Shown here: piece by piece, positions 11,416-24,200 of the stretch
How positions within the stretch are numbered: position 1 is the stretch's first letter
Layout of the letters: each line of letters opens with the position of its first letter
Source of the DNA: Schistosoma haematobium
Taxonomy: Eukaryota > Platyhelminthes > Trematoda > Strigeidida > Schistosomatidae
NCBI RefSeq assembly: GCF_000699445.3
Contig: NC_067198.1
Location: forward strand, 6,420,801-6,484,800
Length of the DNA: 64,000 bases
Reading direction: 5' to 3'
The notes under the pieces: generated by a model
Seen by the model: the letters and a program-made list of their open reading frames with translations, nothing else
Told to the model about the DNA's origin: nothing
Database searches by the model: none
Position numbers and translations under genes: made by a program

Positions 11416-11822
11416 TGTAGCGTGGTGTCGAGTTGAGGTTAACTATGAACACCGCTACAAAGAAACACGTGCCAAGTAAATCAGAAGGCGTAGGTTGAAC
11501 GTGACCAAACAGATCCATAAGATCCCCGAGAAGCCAAATATCAGAAGGCAGTTAATGGACCAAATCGATATATATTCGCTGTCGATCTCGTGGCATCGAA
11601 AGGATACCGAGATCGTGCCAGGATAGAAGCTTGGTTAAAGAACGTAACCGAATCCGCGCGAAGTTACAATCAAAGTGTGAGTATAAGAATGGAAGCACAA
11701 TATAGCCGTCATTAGCACAGTCAAACAAAAGCGCATTAAAACAAGCACTGGTACAGTTGGTTATAATAATAATTGTTTTTATTAAACCAGTGGTGTTCTC
11801 GTGATAAATGTAAGTCACTACA
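11416..11822 (-). mobile_element. Solo LTR, copy 1 (407 bp, minus orientation)
   Basis: Starts TGTAG and ends CTACA, flanked by perfect 4-bp direct repeats AGCT (11412-11415 and 11823-11826). Its reverse complement aligns along its length with 31489-31894, sharing GGTTTAATAAAAACAATT with a possible AATAAA signal. No internal retrotransposon sequence adjoins it, so it is a solo LTR left by recombination between the two LTRs. The element family (Gypsy or BEL type) was not determined. Confidence 0.85.
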
Positions 11823-11861
11823 AGCTGCTTAATCTATTCGATGACTCATTCATTTCCCTAT

Positions 11862-11886
11862 GTATATATATATATATATATATATT
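11862..11886. repeat. (TA)n microsatellite
   Basis: About 25 bp of alternating TA shortly after solo LTR copy 1. Confidence 0.9.
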
Positions 11887-14800
11887 CTACTGCTACTGCT
11901 ACAATCGTAGTTCGCTTGCACATTCGTTTTGTCCCTCTGCTGTGTGGTCAAAACTATCTGTTAATTAAACTGGGGTAGCCGCTACTTTTAACCTTCTGAT
12001 TTCAAACACCGTTGAAGATTGTACGATAACGGTTCGAGGTTGATTATTTATCGAAGCACAGCCACTACAGGAAAATCGACCAACACAGTTTCGCACATGG
12101 ACTGAGATATCCCATTTGGTCCACATATGAATGATGCACATCTCATAGTTTTCCTGCATTCGAATTTTATCTTCATTATTTTTCTCACTGAAATCAACTG
12201 ACCTCTGCCTAGTAATTATATATATGAAGTCATCCAGAAACCCTTATTCGCCGCGACAAACACATTTAACGAAGCGACAAGACACAAATATTGAAAAACA
12301 AATGCCAAGTTGAGTAGAATTAGTTGAGTCTTGTTGCTAGACTACCACCGACTGAACATTATGGAATACCTGAATCTGTATCAGAAAAACAACAAGGAAT
12401 TAATCAGCTTTTACTAGCTTAAGAGAAAGGTATTGATTCAATATTGGTGTTTGTTTGTAAAAATATTCCACGAGAGTTCGAATTTACATCCCATCAATTG
12501 GGTGTGGAAAGAAACGTTTTGTTTGTTTCAATCACCCGACACTTAAAGCCGTTGCTATTGTCAAGGTCCTTTTTTTAAAATTCGAGGGTTAGCAAAACAT
12601 TTGTCTTCACTACTAGGGATAGAAGATCGAACGATCTATATTAATCTTTTTAATTTTTGTATTCAATCTCGCTTCAGATGCACCATCAGAAGGTGTTGTT
12701 ATTACATATTATGTTGTCGAATTCTCGTATTTCACTACTTGATGCGAGAAGTAGTTTTGCGTAAAACACCAGATGTAGATGATGTGATTTCGATCCCTGT
12801 ATTTCCTTGGAATGTACCTTTGGATGATAAGCTTTAAGTGGATGAAAGGATGGAGTTAGTTATATTCAAATTATTTTCAAAAACTGGTTTAGTCGATACA
12901 AATTTTTGTATCATTTTTAAAAAGATGAAAATCAACGACTATTTATGATGAACGTAGTTTTGGACTTGCTTTGAGCAGAAATAACAGAATGTCTCATTTA
13001 TCTCATTTATTACATGTTGGTTTCTCCAGATGAAGAAGATTTCCTATGATATAAATTGTTATAAATGCGCCGGTGCGTCTTAGAGGTAGTTGCTCAATGT
13101 TTCATTGAATGAAATTTTCTGTGTTTAGAGCATGATTTGGGTCTACGTGGCATAAAAAATTCAAGTCTTCTCTCATTAGCATTTCTGATGGGAAATTATT
13201 TAGGCTCTACTTGTTTTTTTGGGTCATTTTGACGTTGATTTAGTTAGTATTTTACAGAGTTGTAAACTGACCTGTTGTTATCGTTTTGTTTTTGAAATCA
13301 AATCAGATACTTTTAAAGTGAGAATACGTTCTTTTATTTTGGTTTCTCTCTCTCATAAGCTTTACCTTCTATGGTAAAGGAAGTGGGAAGGAAAGTCCAC
13401 ACAAACTGAAAGTGGTAAAAGCCTTTCGCCTAGGAGGAAATACTGGCACCGAAGATCTAAAGTACGATGAAGCAAATACGTTTCTGCTATTGTGATTGAT
13501 AAATCTATGTCACAAAACGTCTCCAACTGCTGATTGGGTTTGTTGCGTTGGCTCCTACCATGTAGCCTCCATTTTAAAAAAATGCGTCAAACCAATGGCC
13601 GTTCACTTATGGACTGCGGTCGCATTATGATTTGACGAATATTTTAAGAAGGAACAATCTATCTATTAAATACTCCAATAAGGCATTAACAATATAGAAT
13701 GTACAAAACGCCATTAATTTGGCTTCACAATAGTAAATAGGTTTTTCTACCACGTGTTAACTTAATAACAACATTAAAATTACTTGATTTTAGTATTATC
13801 TTTAAAATAAATGTGCTAATCACAAGATGTTAAATATTTAAAATAATTGTGAAATTATACAAATAAGAAATTAGAAAAATTAACTAATCAGACTTCACAA
13901 GTAAGAAATATGGTATCAAAAATTTGTGAATGCCACGAATCAGGCTTAATCATGAGGATTTATTTGATTTGGTACTCATGTAAATGAAGGAATTTGGAAG
14001 AAGAGTCTAGCTTGATTAAGACTCAACATAAATCTAAAGGTAATATTTTTATCATTTTAACGATAAGCATCGACTGGACGTGCGATGACATGAGGCTATC
14101 TATAAACACAGTTATTGGATTTCCAGGTTTCATACTCGGTTTAACTATCTGAATAAAAATGTTTGACCTATTAAACACATCTTAGTTATTTAGTGATAAA
14201 AGAATGCATATAAAAAATTACCACAGTGACAATGACCATTTTTTAGATCCTAGTGCCTATTTTTGAACTACCTAAAGGTTTGCTGAATTTTTACTCATTG
14301 TTATAGCTATGTTGTTTTCAATACGTCACAACATGATTTCCAAGAAAAAATACGTGATTGTTTAGGTATCCCTGTTAGATTACTCATAAAGAATGAAATA
14401 GCCATAAAGCGAGTATGTATCTCTAAAAATGGAATTCCTCCTACACTTTTAAACTTTTGTAATTATAAGGCATTACAAGCATAATTGATTGTATTGTTCT
14501 GTAACCGAGAAAAGCACCAAAGACAATATCTTACACTGCAGTATCGTATACATTACTTGTCACGTAAATACACGAACCATGGTCGTAGAAACCTTATTTT
14601 ACAAATTTGAGGGTAAATTAATTTTATTTTTCCAAAAAGACAACCCATGTTTGTCAGCTTTCTTTTTTGGTTTTCATTTCTGCCATACGGAATGTTCCTG
14701 GAATTGTTAAGAAGTCAGGCTTGCTGACCACTTCAATTTTTTTGCATTCATTAACACTGAGGGTTAGCATTCTTTTAAGTTTTGTGTTACCCTTACATTT

Positions 14801-15275
14801 ATCATGCTCCCTACCGAAACACCTGGTTCACGTTTCGAGGGACCCTTTCTCCAATCTTTTATCTCTGTATATGGTCTTCAGCGTTTTTTATCTCTCTTCA
14901 GAGTTTTTTCAGAGTTTGTCAAAAGCCTTAGTTACCCATTTTATTGAATAGACCATTTTTAATGATAACTTTATTTGATATCATCGTTACTATTAAAAAT
15001 ACCATATTTTATTGATTGAGGCAATATTTACTTCAAAAATAGTTTCAAATAAGTTAACTTACATGATTTTTGAAAGCAATGTTTCGACATAACACTTAAT
15101 AAAAAAACCCCAACTTTTGTTTTTAGAATAAAACAACAAATACTCATGCAATTTATTTCATTTTTTCTTCTCAACTTAAATCATTATGCTTGGGGTTTAA
15201 CTGACGTTTTTACTATTCCCATTATTCAGTTAGTGTCGTTCAGTAAAATAATCTTTACAAGTGCTTGTTTGAATA
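11887..15275. other. Intergenic DNA between the divergent genes
   Basis: 3.4 kb of AT-rich sequence upstream of BBS4. Short ORFs at 11965-12159 (minus), 12601-12837, 14489-14710 and 14667-14951 have no recognisable domain. No tRNA-like or ribozyme-like structure was seen. The BBS4 promoter should lie at the right end. Confidence 0.5.
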
Positions 15276-15285
15276 ATGCATAGAG
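15276..15285 (+). CDS. BBS4: BBS4 exon 1 (start codon, 10 nt coding)
   Basis: ATGCATAGAG followed by the consensus donor GTAAGT. Splicing over 15286-15328 restores the frame of exon 2 exactly (G + AA = GAA). An in-frame TAA lies just before the ATG (15274-15276 in the exon-2 frame), and exon 2 has no ATG of its own before the conserved NWLLH. Confidence 0.7.
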
Positions 15286-18200
15286 GTAAGTTATTTCATT
15301 TTCCAAAAATACCTTCATGATACCGAAGAATTTCTATATATTCAACCAATTGGAAGTGTGAATTGGTTATTACATACACTTTATACCCAATCAGCGTTTT
15401 CCAAGTGTACAGATATCATTAAAAAGTGTACTAATGGGCAGTTTACGTTAAATGACGATTACCATTTGTATTGTTTAAGTCTAATAAATCGACTTGGTGG
15501 GTGTATACAACAATCCTTGGATAGTTTATTTAAATGTTTGGAGCATAACAACAAGTCAGTTGATATAATGAAGCAAATCGCAAAGTCATTGTAAGTGTCC
15601 TTGCTGTTGCTATTATTCTTCATATAGATATTTTCGAATGAATAAAATTTGTCTTTTTTTGTATATAAAACAGGATTGCGATTTTCAGTTTACTGATTAA
15701 GAACACTGGATAAATGACTCAAATTTTATTGGAAAAGACACAAACTGTTGGTAGAGAGTGTAAATTTTATGAAACTAGACACATTTTATCAGTCGTTCAG
15801 TCATATGCAAATAAGAACCTGATAAATATGTGCAGAAAAGTGATTAGTTACTAAGAATCATATCAAAGTAGAAGTATCGGTGGTAGTAAAAAATAAGATT
15901 CGACAATGATGAATTCATGAAATAATTGTAAATTTCATCGATACCTCTGTGCCATTGACCTATGTCACCCAACATATCTAACTATTGATTATGGCAACTA
16001 GGTTGTGTGCGCCTATCCACACAGCTTAACCCAGCATCTAGTGACTATATGGGTTGGTAACACGTCTTGGTATCGATGCTTTCAGCTTTCTACCAAATTA
16101 CACCAGAAAACATTGCACATTTAAATGAGTAGCTGTTGAGGATCATGATACACATTTCAACCGCCGTAGTTGATCAGGACTCAACCTCACTAAGTGATTT
16201 ACTAGATCTACCTAGTACCCACGTACCTCATTTCATATTTATGAGGGTGATTTTCTGTACAACTGAAGAGTAATCCTCACCACAAATCGATATAAGTTGA
16301 AAAACAAGTTAAAATTATCTCGAATTAAAATAAAGATTTTATTATTTTAACATTTGTTATCAGTAATTACCCCACTCTCAGTCGTACACAGCGTTAAACC
16401 CATGACTTTCAGATCTCCTGGGTAGTCTAAAATAAATTAGTCAGATTTGATAATTCACATATTTAACTGTGGTCAAGTTGCAGTACAACTATAAGTAATG
16501 TAGCGTCTAGTACAACCGTACACCTTGGTCATGCTGCTACAGAAGCCGATTTTAAGCAAAATGATTTCAAGTCCTGTTACTAGTGTGTGCTTTGTTTTCA
16601 GTTCGTTAGTTACCCAAACTACGAAAGAATATTTCAAATACTTAGTAAAGATCTTGTCTATCTAGCAAATGTGACTACAGATCCAAAGGTACAGGTAATT
16701 AAGTTTGGTTTTGGATGACCATATTGATAATAGTACTAAATCTATTACCTTCGTACTCCAAAAACATTACTCATCAGCATCAGAACTCTAAAGATCAAGG
16801 TGAGATGCTATTTTTTGAGCTGATCTTTTATAACCATTCCTTTCATTGTGTTGAAACAGAATAGCTTCACATGCTGGTAGTTCGAGGGCAACATTTTAAT
16901 ATCGTCGCACCACAGTGGTGTAAGACAGTACGTTGCAGACATTATAGCTCTATTGAGTCATCATGATAAGCAGACGCAACTGTTAAGTGAAGTTGGCAGT
17001 TGTAATCGACTTCCTAATACAGAATTATTGTCATGCAGTACGATCAATAATTTACCTCCTCATACTGATGGAATTATCTTCATACGCCACAACATTCCAC
17101 GTAATGAAAAAATCTTAAAAGACTAAAAATCCTCATAAAACAACCTTAATTAACGATTACCGTGTGTAGTAACTAATGATCAATTTCTATATGGATTTCT
17201 GAAAATTCTTGCTGAATAGTAACCAGTGTGGTAATATCTGGTTTTTATTTATGACTTCTCTAGGTTTCCTTTATACTCATCATTCTGATTAAGTAACTAT
17301 ACGACAGTTCATAATATTCGGTGTTGAATAGCTTAGGCTATTCCCAACACACATGTGTACAAATACATTATTTATTCATCGACATGATCAAGATTGATCA
17401 AACTCCATCCGATTTCAAAAAGAGCAGATCGAATCAATTCATATTATTTCGTTTGGTTCCTGTCAACTACTTACAACCTATAATATTTGAAAATCATGAT
17501 AAGGAATCTGGTCAAAATTACTTACGTAATTCAGCACACAACAGTATAGTGCAGAAAGGATGTAAATACATTTATAAGATTAAATATTGTATTTGCAAAT
17601 ATATCTTTTATAAAAGAACACTGTACAGCATCAATTGTAATAAAAATTCAATGAGCTGGAAATAAGTTGTTACGTAATAAATGAATACTAATGATAAATA
17701 AGAATGAAGTTAGTAAATTCCAGCCAGTTAAGATAAAATCACTGATTTAGAAGAATGGCAAAATAAGACAATGTGATCAATTATAAGAAAAAGTTAAACG
17801 AACATTTATGATGTAACGAAGGTATTATGTGTAACCAGACCAGAAAAGTATTAACAGTTATGTCCTTTTGGACACAAATCAGGGCCCTGACGCCTAATAA
17901 CAATAGTTTCAGAAGATTTTGGAAGACTAGAGAATGATTGTTTGTTAATCATCTTGAAAGACCTCAAAGTATGGACGCAATGTCATATATTCAAGAGATG
18001 TCCAGGAATTTCTCCTTGCAAAGTACTAATTCCTCATAAACAAAATATTTTTGGAACATGTTAAAAAAATTCAAGATAAATCCTTTTACCCAGATCAACT
18101 TAACCGCTTTGGAATATATACGTAAATTTATAAGCATACGTGGTGGTGATTTGAAAGGGGAACTTTTTGATTTTTGACTTTGTGAACATCTTGTTTTAAT

Positions 18201-18980
18201 CTGGACTAATATTTTTGCAGCAGCTTAGGTTCTGGTTAATGTAGTTTTTAATCTTCCACTGACTGTCATCTCAACATTATCACTCCTAAGAATAAGATAG
18301 GTAAATATTGGTTTTTAGTTTTTCTATAATTGTCGATATTTTCCCAAAGTGAAGAGCTGTCTCTCAGAATCCTTTCGACGTCTGTCAATTTTTCTAGTTT
18401 GTCAATGGTACATGTCGTTTCTGCTCTTTAAAATAATATGCTGACCGATGCTTTTTTATAACTGAATAAGCAGAAGCTATCAAAATTCAAACATGAAATA
18501 TTTCAAGTACTCTTCTAATAAACCGATTATTTACTCTACTGTGTCTAAGCATCACTTTGAACATAAATATGGCCTAATCATTAAAACATTTATCATGTGT
18601 ACATTTGTTTCTCTACAGGTATTTACAAGGTCATCATAATGAAGCATTGGAAATTTATCAAGATGCTTTAAAACTTAATCAAAATGATTGGGTAATAATC
18701 TATTAATTCCATCTTCTTACATTTTTGTCAGGAAATACCATTTGGGCAAGGTATATGTTATTTCTACATGAAAAAATTTGAATCGGTTTGTGTGTAGTAA
18801 TGAATTATCCTAATCCATTCAATGTATTTCTTTGTTTCCTTAGGCTGAAAAGTATTTTAAAAAATCTAGTAAACTTACCAAAAGTATTAAACCATTGAAA
18901 TGGTTAACAAAAGTTCATTTAGAAAAGAGCTCAATAAATTCTGCTATTGCAACTTTGAAGAAAGCAACCTCGTACGTTGA

Positions 18981-19041
<61 letters not shown>

Positions 19042-21103
19042 TTATTGTTATTTTTCACACAACCAGAAACATCATAATATTTTATCAGTCATCAACTTGG
19101 GCAATTATACCTCAACAGTTCTGTACAATACTTCTATAGGAAATATCAAGAATAAATTATACCCATAAAACTTTTTGTCAAATAATATTAAATAATTTCA
19201 ACAATCAGCTAGAGAATCTAGTCTAATCATCTTCTGGGAAACAAAGAAAATGAATTCACTTGGTATTACTTGCTTCAATCTTCACATTGATGTTTAGGAC
19301 TACAGTTGATCAGTCTCTTATTGGCATACGTGCATACTGTCTCGATATTACCTTGATTTCCAAGCATTATAAGCAAGGATGGGTAGTGGCTAGCAGTGTA
19401 ATACAGGACGCGCGTTTCGTCCTACTTGGGACTCGTCAGCTGAATGTTCCTGCATCCAAAAGTTGATGTTCACTTTGTGACTCGAACCCAGTATCCTTCA
19501 CCTCAAACGCCATCGCGTTATCCACTTAGCTACTGAGTCCTGATAGCTACTTGCTTGTGCAACGGGGTGAAAATGGAAATTACCAAAGATCAATAAGATT
19601 GGAAACATTTGTTTCAACCATGTTTATGGATATACTGTAAATAACTATTGCAGAACTGACTAATATAATGTTTGTGTGGTTCTTGGCCCTGATTAAATTT
19701 CATCTATCAAGAAGTACCACGATCGCTAGACATTGTCATGGTGTTTTGATGTAAACCGATCAGAACTACGAATTTAGCTTAAGAAGTCCTTGTTACTATT
19801 TAATGTTTAATGTTGTGAATATCTGCCTCTTACAAAAGGAAAAATCTCAACATGGATAATTCATTGGAAACGTTACTAATTGTAAACAGGTTTAAATCAT
19901 ACAAATAGCATCGATTACATGAAGATTGTATAGGGGACTTGCTGATAAGTGCTAACAACCACAGGAGTTGAATTAGTTGGGCCTCTTGTTGATTGCTTCT
20001 TACCACCCTAAATGTTTAGTTATTAATTCTGTCTATAGTATAAATGTGAGTTGTTTAGTGCCAAATTATAATCAAACTATTAAATGTGATGTTGTTTTTA
20101 ATATCATATCATAGGCTATTCAAGCCTAACTCTAACTCTGGCGAACAGTCCTAACTGAAATAAAACTATAAGTTTAAAGAATTGTAAGGGGTGATCAGGT
20201 CATCATATGTCATAAATCCAAAAAATCATCAAGTCGTTTGGATTTGCTGAATAATCATAATTTGATCATTTCGGACACTGTATTACATGTCCTGAAGTTA
20301 GCTGTTTTGGTGCATTTGCATGCATTACTTTTTACCTCCTACTAAGTTTTTTAGTTGAATATTACTCAATAAACTTCATTCATGTAGATTTGTATTTACA
20401 CTTCTCTTCGGACTGACCTCGTATGTCTATATTCATCGAAACATCAGTGAATTCCTGGAATGTATAGCGTATATTCTGTTTTATGTGAAACAGTCGACTA
20501 TATGGCAGCATCATTGATGAACACGGTGGGTCTGATGTGGATGTAAAGGCGCGGATTGGCAAAGCAAGAGCAGCAAATTTACAATTGAAGGACATCTGTA
20601 ACTCAAAACAACTGTCAACCAACGACAACGTCAGAACTTTTTATTTATTATTATTATTATTTCAATACAAATGTCAAAGCAATTCTATTCCACGGGGCGG
20701 AAACCTGGAGAACTACGAAAGCCATCATCCAGAAGATACAAGTGTTTATTAACAGTTGTCTACACAAAATTCTTCAGATCCGTTGCCCAGACACTATTAG
20801 CAACAACTTACTGTGGGAGAGAACAAACCAGATCCCGGTGGAGGAAGAAATCAGGAAGAAGCGCTGGAAGTGGATAGGACACACATTGAGGAAAGCACCG
20901 AACTGCGGTGTGAGGCAAGCCCTCACATGGAATTCTCAAGGCCAAAGGAAAACAGGAAGATCAAAAAACACATTACGGCGAGAAATGGAGACAGATATGA
21001 GAAAAAATGAACACAGATTGGATAGAACTAGAAAGGAAGGCCCAGGACAGAGTGGGTTGGAGAATGCTGGTCGGCGGCCTATGCTCCATTAGGAGTAACT
21101 GGC

Positions 21104-21186
<83 letters not shown>

Positions 21187-21187
21187 G

Positions 21188-21222
<35 letters not shown>

Positions 21223-24200
21223 GGTAAGTAAGTAAGTAAGTAAGCTGACTATATGCAGCGTAGAAGCTGGCATTTATATATGAATCGCTTCAATTTAACG
21301 CATTATATTAGTGTAGGTAAGTGGAATTATCATAACAAATGCCAGAATAGTAGCAGTGGTAACAGTATCAGTGGTTGTAATGAAATTCAGCTTAGTAAAT
21401 ATGGCTCGAGAAGAAAATGTTAATTGGCGAAATAAAACTCATAAGATAGCCTTTACGAAAAAACAATCCGTGAATGCATCTACGCGATTACAATCTGTTT
21501 TAAGTCGATTCGCAAAACGTCTCCAACGATAGGTCATGATAATTGCATGAACCCTAACCAGGTAGTCCGCATCTGCTAACGTGGTTCAAACTAACGACCA
21601 ATAGCCCCATAAACTGATACTATGTCTTGTTTTGGTCGTCTCCAACTTTAATCTACTAAAACAACAGGTAACACCAATCGTCAATTTAGGTGGAGGTTAG
21701 ACATATGCAAGTCCGTCTAGAGCCTTTATAGGGTTACTACCGGTTCTAAGCCCAGTTATAGGAGGAATTTCGGGCATGGGATTAACAACCCCATTCCGTG
21801 GGAAAGCTACATTAAGAAATACTAGGTATGTTATAGATATCTCAAATACATCAATTAATAACGATTCACAACTCCGTTAACCGGTTTACCATCCATACCC
21901 AGAGCCCCGGGTCTAACCTCAGCATTGCTCATTTAGTGTACACAAAATACAAAAGAAGTGTTTCAAAGAGGTTTGTGTTCAAACACTAGTAAGTTGCCAG
22001 TATTTTCTACTTGCAGAGGCTGTTTCACAGTTACAATGTTTTTTCCAGCTAATGAAGACTTATCTAATTTGTCATAATGTTTTAATATTGAGAGCTAAAA
22101 CGTGAATAAGGGTCCTCCGATTGCTATAAGAGCGGTTGTCGTTTCCAATTTCCCATTCCATGGAATGATATTGATTCTTGAGAGACATGCAAAGATAATT
22201 GGATGTGAAATAGTCATGAAGACCTGGAAGTGTGACAGCAGTGTCCAAGTGACAACTGTTTGATGTCATTCACATAGGACCTTTCTTGAACTAGTCTTTG
22301 ATGTTTTGGCTCTTTACTTTCAAGGCCTTATTGCTAGAGACGGAAATCTATGGAGTAAGGTTAAGTGTGACATCTTTTGAGCCGAGTACTTTTAATCTCT
22401 CCCTTACTTTATGAGGAGGTAACATCACTGAAGATGCTGGTTATCTGAGAGAAACAACGAACTATCATCACAGTCTTGTTCATTTAGTAGTATTACTTCA
22501 TCCTTAGAATTTAATTCCCCGTTTTTAGTCTTACCACTCTTAAAGAAATTTACCTGGCATGGAAGAACCTAATGGAACAACTTTTTCAGCCGGCACATCT
22601 TTTGTGGGTCATCACGATAAGGAAATCTAACCAGAGAGTCAAGTTAGTAGCTATTATGGCAGAAGTCATAAACTAAGACAATATGAACAACTGCCTAGTA
22701 TAATTATATTTTGGTTGGCAGACTGATATCTTGACTTCACTACAAGTAATGGAAGTTAACAAAAACCGACGGAGCTTTCTGAATCTATTCCGATACAGAA
22801 CTGATAAGAATAACAATATAACCGCAGCGGTTAATTCAACAACTTCATTATCTATCATTAAGGTTCAGTCATTGAATCAGACGATTTTTGAAGAAGCATT
22901 TTGTACTATTTTTTTCTGAGAATGAAACTCTTTCGGCACTTTACAATATAAAATGCAAACTTGTATCTTTTTCTTTTGATAAAACAGACTAGTACCTGAA
23001 GATCCGGATATCTTATCTAATCTGGGTTCATTATATTTCCAAACCAATCAAGAACAATTAGCATTTGAATGTTTAAGCTCAGCAATTATTTTAAAACCGG
23101 ATCATTTTGATGCAAATCAATTAGCTGGTTTAGTTATTACACTGCATAAAGATTATGATGTGGCATTGAACAAATATCGATCAATATTAAAACAATCTTC
23201 TGAAAGTTCAATATTATGGAATAATATTGGTGTAGCACTAATGGGTAAAAGAAACCTAATAGCTGTAAGTCATTAAAATGTTTTGTGACATATATATGCT
23301 AGGACGAAATGATCGTCCAATGCTTCCGGGTTTTATATAGTGATCTATCTAAAATTAGTTTGTGGTTTAAACCATGAGAATTCCACGATTCCCACAGACT
23401 CCCTTCACTAATAATAATAATAATATGCTCACAAGTGACTGGCTTCAAGATGCTACTTTTGAGGCTATAGTGGAAAGCCGTGGCTGGTAAAGCTTAATCG
23501 TGCTGAGCATGAGGAAGGGACCCATCGAAGACAATCGAAGATATTCGCACAATATCGCAGATTGATCAAAGTCAGACTTTTACACCTTTGGATATATATA
23601 TATATATTATGGGGGTGAGGATATCGATTGTTTTGAGGGTAGTTTTTTTTTACCACGGAGCACTGGTTTGCTGTTGTGCCGTAGTGTATTTTCAGACAGT
23701 TGCTTTAGAAATCGAACGCAAACTATTCAGGCACCTTGAGGAGCGAGTAAACTTTAGACCACTGAGTTGGTATCCCACGGTTCATATTTCTTATGAAAAT
23801 TACCCTTCATTATTCAACAGTCACGTAATAAGTAAACGACGTCTAAACATAACAAGGTGAACAATAAAACGTTACAGATAACTTCAGCCATAATACCATT
23901 CATTAAATGAATCAGTTTATTTGACTCAATTCCACTGAATCACGCAGATAGTGTCAATCAATACAGTTCACCATATTAACTCCTTTTAAAATGTCAGTCC
24001 AAAAATATTAAAATCATGTAAATGTTCGACTAATTTAAAAATAATTTGACTAATGAGATTCAACAGATGTGTAAATTAACTCTCTGGAGATTCGCGGGTG
24101 GATGAAGTACGAATAATTGGAAAATGTAGAACAGTGAAAGCGATTCTCTGGAGTGATTTAATGTATTTATTTATTAAACTAATGATTTACGAGCAAAGGT

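Noticed and set aside
11552..11818. 88-codon ORF present in similar form at 31493-31759
   Set aside because: Both lie inside copies of the same solo LTR; similarity reflects the repeat, not a gene.
14489..14951. Two overlapping ORFs upstream of BBS4
   Set aside because: No recognisable domain, no splice signals linking them to BBS4, and Phe/Leu/Ser-rich composition from T-rich DNA.
17321..17665. 114-codon ORF in BBS4 intron 2
   Set aside because: Composition is typical of AT-rich noise, with no domain and no splice context.
18895..19168. ORFs ending in [12 protein letters not shown]
   Set aside because: They read BBS4 exon 5 or nearby intron into the (CT)n(TA)n tract; the exon ends at the GTACGT donor at 18972.
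21079..21273. Minus-strand ORF of repeated LLTY
   Set aside because: It is a translation of the (TAAG)n microsatellite.
23300..23320. GGACGAAATGATCGTCC as a third hammerhead
   Set aside because: It has a GAAA flanked by stem-like sequence but no CUGANGA core nearby on the same strand.
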